The notes beneath the pieces are model-generated. The model was given only the letters and a program-made list of their open reading frames with translations, searched no databases and was not told where the DNA came from. This document shows positions 23,002-26,696 of a stretch of DNA of 26,696 bases, one piece after another. Numbering within the stretch: position 1 is the first letter of the stretch; the number at the start of each line of letters is the position of its first letter. Position numbers and translations under genes: made by a program. Source of the stretch: Rhodoferax sp. UBA4127 (GTDB lineage Bacteria > Pseudomonadota > Gammaproteobacteria > Burkholderiales > Burkholderiaceae_C); the NCBI GenBank assembly GCA_002381045.1, contig DFWT01000097.1, forward strand, positions 1-26,696, read 5' to 3'.

Positions 23002-23556
23002 TTACTTGCTGGCAGGCGCGGTGGGCATGTTGCCGTGTTTGCCCATAGGCATGTCATGCCCTTTCATGTCGTGGCCCTTCATGTCGTGACTCTTCATGTC
23101 ATGGCCTTTCATTTCGTGGGCATCAAACAGCTTTTGCTGTTCAGGCGTCAGAGCGGCATAAAAGGCCTTGACAGCGGCGCCCTTTTTTTCCATCACCGCC
23201 GTTCTTTCGCTCACACGCTGGGCGTGCACTTCGCGCATTTTGTCCACCCGTTCAGGGGTGGTGAGCTTGCTCATGTCAGGCATTTCGTGCTTGCCCATCT
23301 TGCCTGCCGGCGGTTTGTGGGCTTCCATGAAGGCCACCCATGCAGGCTCTTGTGCGGGTGTCAATTTGAGTTGGGCTTTAAGTGCAGCATGGCGCTTTTC
23401 CATCATGGCCTGCATCTTGGCGGGGTCCTTGCCGCCCATGTCATGCCCTTGCATGCCTTCATGCATGCCGCCGCCCATCATGGGTGATTGGGAGTAGGCC
23501 AAACCCGCCACCAGCAGCAAGCCGGCGACAAGGGAGAGTTTTAGGTTGGTTTTCAT
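23002..23556 (-). CDS. Spy/CpxP-like periplasmic protein with Met/His-rich repeat tail
   Basis: A 184-residue secreted protein. Residues 1-22, MKTNLKLSLVAGLLLVAGLAYS, form a Sec signal peptide. The mature part carries two LTxxQ motifs, LKLTPAQEPAWVAFM and ALTPEQQKLFD, which define the Spy/CpxP/CnrX-like family of helical periplasmic proteins involved in chaperoning and envelope or metal stress sensing. Both ends are rich in Met, His and Gly: GGGMHEGMQGHDMGG after the signal and a tail of four MKGHDM-type pentapeptides ending MPMGKHGNMP. Such composition suggests copper, silver or nickel binding; that is inference. AAGGA lies seven bases before the ATG at 23556. A frame extension to 23736 has no signal peptide and is rejected. 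Divergent from rdgC. Confidence 0.87.
   Translation of the reverse strand: MKTNLKLSLVAGLLLVAGLAYSQSPMMGGGMHEGMQGHDMGGKDPAKMQAMMEKRHAALKAQLKLTPAQEPAWVAFMEAHKPPAGKMGKHEMPDMSKLTTPERVDKMREVHAQRVSERTAVMEKKGAAVKAFYAALTPEQQKLFDAHEMKGHDMKSHDMKGHDMKGHDMPMGKHGNMPTAPASK
23050..23109 (-). repeat. Four tandem 15-bp units encoding a KGHDM-type pentapeptide tail
   Basis: On the plus strand the units read CATGTCATGCCCTTT, CATGTCGTGGCCCTT, CATGTCGTGACTCTT and CATGTCATGGCCTTT; a decayed fifth unit follows at 23110-23124. They encode repeats of Lys/Ser-(Gly/Ser)-His-Asp-Met at the C terminus of the Spy-like protein. In-frame 15-bp units can expand or contract by slippage. Confidence 0.85.
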
Positions 23557-23749
23557 TGCAATGTCCTTTAAGTTAACCCCAATGACCTGACTGTGGCATT
23601 GGTGTGGGTAGAAGTATCGGTTGAGCGTGTGTCGGCGGCATGAGGGTAGATCAAAGCTTTGTAAAGTTGTCTGGCTTGCACCGCAGGAACCGGTTTGATT
23701 TGATGGGATGATCGTCGGCTTTCCAATCCCAACCATTCAAAGATTTCCT

Positions 23750-24658
23750 GTGTTCAAGAACCTCATCATGTACCGCATCGCGCCCGATTGGCGGGCCGCT
23801 GCCGCCGAAGTCGATACCTGTTTGCAAGACGCCCGTTTCATCGAATGTAGCCCTAGTCAAGACAAATCATTGGGCTGGATCGAGCCTCGCGGCGAAGACC
23901 ATGGTCCCCTGCTTGAAGTCATCGGCGGCCATTGGATTTTGAAACTGATGACCGAGACCCGGGCCCTGCCAGCCTCGGTGGTGAAACGCAAGGTCGATGA
24001 GCGCGTGGCCCAGATTGAGGCCAGCACCGGGCGCAAGCTTGGCAAAAAGGAAACCCGCGACCTAAAGGACGACATCCGCCTGGAGCTGCTACCCATCGCC
24101 TTTACCAAGCAAACAAGCACCACGGTATGGATTGATCGCCAGGCACAGTTGCTGTTGGTCGATGCGGGCAGCCAATCCCGTGCCGATGATGTGGTCACGC
24201 TCCTGGTGCAACGCCTGCCTGGGTTAGCGCTCACTCTGGTCAACACCCAAGAGTCACCTAGCGCGGCCATGGCCGACTGGCTGCTTAGTCAGGAAGCCCC
24301 TCAAGGCTTCAGTGTGGACCGCGAGTGCGAACTTAAAGCGGCCGATGAGTCCAAAGCCGTGGTGCGCTACACCCGCCATGCACTGGACACAGATGAAGTC
24401 AAGCAACACATTGAAGCCGGCAAGATGCCCACCCGCCTGGCCCTGACCTGGAATGACCGCGTGTCTTTGGTGCTGACCGAAGGCCTGCAACTCAAAAGGC
24501 TGGCGTTTCTGGACGTCGTTTTTGAGGGTGCCAAAGCCGGTAAGGACGATGGTTTTGATGCCGATGTGGCGATTGCCACCGGTGAACTGCAGAAGTTGCT
24601 GCCAGCCCTGTTGGCGGCGTTGGGTGGCGAGTCACCGCTGGGGCAACCTGCTAAATAA
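23750..24658 (+). CDS. rdgC: Recombination-associated protein RdgC
   Basis: A DNA-binding protein of 302 residues, the same length as E. coli RdgC, which forms a ring dimer around DNA and limits RecA filament activity. Recognisable parts are FKNLIMYRIAPDW at the N terminus, LGWIEPRG near 40, the basic VVKRKVDERVAQIE helix and GRKLGKKETRDLKDDI near 105-120, and a conserved C-terminal LTWNDRVSLVLTEGLQLKRL. The family starts with MFKN, which here corresponds to the GTG at 23750; the in-frame ATG at 23708 would add 14 foreign residues, and the ATG at 23768 would remove a conserved strand. Cytoplasmic, associated with the nucleoid. Transcribed alone, divergent from the Spy-like gene and ending just before repeat copy E. 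Confidence 0.92.
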   Translation: MFKNLIMYRIAPDWRAAAAEVDTCLQDARFIECSPSQDKSLGWIEPRGEDHGPLLEVIGGHWILKLMTETRALPASVVKRKVDERVAQIEASTGRKLGKKETRDLKDDIRLELLPIAFTKQTSTTVWIDRQAQLLLVDAGSQSRADDVVTLLVQRLPGLALTLVNTQESPSAAMADWLLSQEAPQGFSVDRECELKAADESKAVVRYTRHALDTDEVKQHIEAGKMPTRLALTWNDRVSLVLTEGLQLKRLAFLDVVFEGAKAGKDDGFDADVAIATGELQKLLPALLAALGGESPLGQPAK

Positions 24659-24660
24659 TA

Positions 24661-24718
24661 GGCCTCTAGCCCTTATAAATAAAGTGCCAATAGCTACTTA
24701 TTTTGTAGCTATTGGCGC
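24661..24718 (+). repeat. Dispersed intergenic hairpin repeat, copy E (best preserved)
   Basis: The element begins GGCCTCTAGCCCTTATAAAT and ends in a long palindrome. Copies A to D match its left half (CTAGCCCTTATAAATA and TAGCTA landmarks). It lies two bases after the rdgC stop, in the convergent space before the DUF2892 gene. Confidence 0.8.
24684..24718. terminator. Strong hairpin between convergent rdgC and DUF2892 genes
   Basis: GTGCCAATAGCTAC (24684-24697) pairs with GTAGCTATTGGCGC (24705-24718) through 14 positions with one G-T wobble, around the loop TTATTTT. There is no T run after either arm, so it is not a classical intrinsic terminator. Its place between two converging genes makes a bidirectional stop or 3'-end protection likely, but this is inference. 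Confidence 0.4.
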
Positions 24719-24761
24719 TCGTTGGCCAGGGTCTATGCCGTGACCAAAGGAAGCTCTGCGC

Positions 24762-24953
24762 TTACTTTTTCATCGAACAGGTGTTAAAGCCAAGAATGGC
24801 GTAGGGCGGGCACCAGCCGATAGCGCCCGTGGCCAAGGGCACCACACCCAACCAGCCCCAAACACCAATATTGCCGGTGACGGTCAGGCCGATCAAGGCC
24901 AGACCCAAAGCAATGCGAATGATGCGGTCAAGACCGCCAACGTTGGATTTCAT
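24762..24953 (-). CDS. DUF2892 small inner-membrane protein (YgaP-tail-like)
   Basis: A 63-residue membrane protein beginning MKSNVGGLDRIIRIALGLAL. Two hydrophobic helices (about 12-30 and 33-48) are followed by the family ending GWCPPYAILGFNTCSMKK, with the two cysteines that are usual in DUF2892. The same module forms the membrane tail of the rhodanese YgaP. AGGAG lies before the ATG at 24953, which is preferred over an ATG at 24977. No rhodanese gene is adjacent in the window. Function unknown; a role in sulfur or thiol chemistry is only suggested by the relatives. Confidence 0.85.
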   Translation of the reverse strand: MKSNVGGLDRIIRIALGLALIGLTVTGNIGVWGWLGVVPLATGAIGWCPPYAILGFNTCSMKK

Positions 24954-25097
24954 AACATCTCCTAAAAAGTGACACAAGCGGGCGCTTGATGGGCATGAAT
25001 TAGATCTTCCTCACGCTTGGAGGTCTGTGACTCAAGTCACCCAGCGTTTTTTTCAACGGCAAAGGCGGGGCTTGCTCATGGGCTGTGTCGACAAACC

Positions 25098-26696
25098 TCA
25101 ACGAATTTTGGCGGCTTCAAGCTCCATCTGTGCCACCAGTTCGTCCATCTGGTCCACCACGGCCTGAATGGTTTCACGTTTGGACAAGTCCACACCGGCC
25201 TTTTGCAGTTGCGTCATGGGATGGTCATTTCCCCCGCTTTTAAGCAGCGTCAGGTAGCGCTCTGTAGCCTCGGCGCGCGACATATCGGTGCCTACCGTCA
25301 TGTCTTTGAACAGCTTGGCGCTCGACGCAAAACAGGTCGCGTATTGGTACACGTAGTAAGGTGAATTAAAAAAATGTGGAATGCGGGACCAGGTGTATTT
25401 GTACAAATCATCAATGGTGACCGCATCGCCGTAGTAGTCTTTGAGCAGCTTGAGGTAGATGGTGTTGAGCACCTCAGAGGTTACCGGCTGTCCCTGCTCC
25501 ACCAGTTTGTGGGCTTGCAGCTCAAAGTCGGCAAACAGCACCTGGGTGTAGAAGGTGCCCACAATGGAGTCCACCGCGTGCTGCAATAGCAAGAAACGTT
25601 GTTTGGGGTCTGTGGTAGTTTTTAACAACTGATTCAGCAAAAACCGCTCATTGGTGGTGGAGGCCACCTCAGCCACAAAAATGGTGTAGCCGGATGTTAC
25701 AAACGGCTGGGTTTCATGGGACAACACGGTGTGCATGGCGTGCCCGCCTTCATGCGCCAAAGTAAACATAGCGTCTTGCGTGTCGTTGTGGTTGAGCAGC
25801 ATGTAGGGTCCCACGCCGTAGATGCCGCTGACGTAGGCACCACTGCGCTTGCCCTCGTTCTCGTACACATCGACTTGCTTGCCACTAAAAAACTTCGTGT
25901 ACTTACCCACATAGTCCGCACCCAAGGGGGCCACTGACGCCAGCACCAACGCGCGTGCGTCGGTAAAAGGGTAGACCTGATCGGTCTTGTAGATGGGCAA
26001 AAAATTGTCGTACAGGTGGTAAGTGTCAAGCCCCAGCAGTTTTTTGCGCAGTTTGGCGTAACGCTGCAATGGTGCGGTGCCCTTTCGCACCGCATCCACC
26101 AAGTTGGTCACCACCGCCGTCGGAATCGCATTGCCATCGAGTGCCGCCTGCAGCGTGCCGGAGAAATTGCGCGCTTGGGCATCGAACCAATTGCGCTGGA
26201 GCACCCCGTTGTAAAGAGCGGCGTAGGTGTTTGTGGTGGCGGCGTAGGTTTTAAGGTGCGCTTCAAACGCCTTGGCCCGATCAGCCTGATTGTGGTTGGT
26301 TTCAAGCACCACCGCATAGGCGCTGGGCGTCAGCTTGACTTCCTTGCCGTCGGACAAGGTCACCACGGGAAATTTGATGTCGGAGGTAGAGAGTTCCTGA
26401 AACGCCGACCTGGGCGCTTGGCCAAGCTGTGCCGCGTAAGAGAGTAAGCGTTCGCCCTGCTCGTCAAGAACATGTTTTTGCTGGCGGTAGTTGTCAAGAA
26501 TGCTGAAGCGGTATTTGGCAAGCGCTGGGGTGGTGGTTATCCACTGGGTCATTTGCGCCTCGGGCACGGCGAGCAGTTCGGGTGTGAACCAGGAAGTGGC
26601 CGTGCCCAGCTTGGCAAACAAGGCCATTACCCGCTGAAACTTGCCTGAGATGTCCTGTTTGCGGGTGTCCACATCACGCTGTAAGGCGGTGTAGCC
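25098..26696 (-). CDS. pepF: Oligoendopeptidase F (M3 family zinc peptidase), N-terminus cut by window edge
   Basis: A cytoplasmic zinc endopeptidase that cleaves short peptides. About 532 residues are visible and the frame stays open to the right edge (first codons GYTALQRDV), so roughly the first 70 residues of a protein of about 600 are missing. The zinc motif HEGGH in FTLAHEGGHAMHTVL is encoded at 25740-25754; the third ligand should be the Glu in ASTTNERFLLNQLL downstream. Other family stretches are VYENEGKRSGAYVSGIYGVGPYMLLN (in parts) and SPYYVYQYATCFASSA. No signal peptide can be judged because the N terminus is missing. It reads toward the DUF2892 gene in the same direction but with over 140 bases between them. 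Confidence 0.92.
   Translation of the reverse strand, partial: GYTALQRDVDTRKQDISGKFQRVMALFAKLGTATSWFTPELLAVPEAQMTQWITTTPALAKYRFSILDNYRQQKHVLDEQGERLLSYAAQLGQAPRSAFQELSTSDIKFPVVTLSDGKEVKLTPSAYAVVLETNHNQADRAKAFEAHLKTYAATTNTYAALYNGVLQRNWFDAQARNFSGTLQAALDGNAIPTAVVTNLVDAVRKGTAPLQRYAKLRKKLLGLDTYHLYDNFLPIYKTDQVYPFTDARALVLASVAPLGADYVGKYTKFFSGKQVDVYENEGKRSGAYVSGIYGVGPYMLLNHNDTQDAMFTLAHEGGHAMHTVLSHETQPFVTSGYTIFVAEVASTTNERFLLNQLLKTTTDPKQRFLLLQHAVDSIVGTFYTQVLFADFELQAHKLVEQGQPVTSEVLNTIYLKLLKDYYGDAVTIDDLYKYTWSRIPHFFNSPYYVYQYATCFASSAKLFKDMTVGTDMSRAEATERYLTLLKSGGNDHPMTQLQKAGVDLSKRETIQAVVDQMDELVAQMELEAAKIR

Overview
The window looks like chromosomal DNA of a betaproteobacterium, most likely of the family Comamonadaceae (Rhodoferax/Polaromonas-like). 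The grounds are protein flavour (NnrU, DUF2788, DUF2189, RdgC, GntR/FCD regulator, PotABCD-like transporter), a moderately high GC content with NTG starts, and a short dispersed intergenic repeat around TAGCCCTTATAAATA that I associate from memory with this family. I see no tRNA, rRNA, insertion sequence, phage gene or CRISPR array. The gene density and the convergent/divergent layout are ordinary for a chromosome.

Layout. (1) 1-1101: two DUF4287 proteins (one cut by the left edge) around a DUF1801 protein. (2) 1396-3201, minus: a KefB/KefC-type K+/H+ antiporter. (3) 3655-9394, plus: a tight six-gene unit with an ABC ATPase, a Tat-exported solute-binding protein, two permeases, a GntR/FCD regulator and an Asp/Glu/hydantoin racemase-family protein. 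Two TTGTACRCAA operator-like sites lie just upstream. The racemase-like protein lacks the second catalytic cysteine of its family. (4) 9471-17531, minus: five colinear genes reading mdlA-mdlB (heterodimeric ABC exporter), a group II PLP decarboxylase, a LanC-like (LANCL-type) zinc protein and an aldehyde dehydrogenase. (5) 17826-19362: an astacin-like metzincin protease without signal peptide, facing a small protein with a probable C-terminal winged helix. (6) 19622-21802, plus: a diguanylate cyclase followed at once by an NnrU-family membrane protein. (7) 21840-24953: DUF2189-DUF2788 membrane pair, a Spy/CpxP-like periplasmic protein with a Met/His-rich repeat tail, rdgC, and a DUF2892 membrane protein. 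(8) 25098 to the right edge, minus: oligoendopeptidase F, cut at its N terminus.

How the parts may work together. Region 3 is a coherent uptake-and-conversion unit controlled by its own regulator; the imported compound is unknown, but the racemase-family enzyme points to an amino acid, hydantoin or related acid rather than a polyamine. Region 4 is the most unusual stretch: a stand-alone LANCL-type protein between a decarboxylase and an aldehyde dehydrogenase, downstream of an exporter pair, with no lanthipeptide dehydratase or recognisable precursor nearby. A link between these genes is suggested only by colinearity. Five copies of a short hairpin-forming repeat are spread through intergenic spaces; one lies inside the transporter operon between the binding protein and the first permease, and another lies directly before the diguanylate cyclase start codon.
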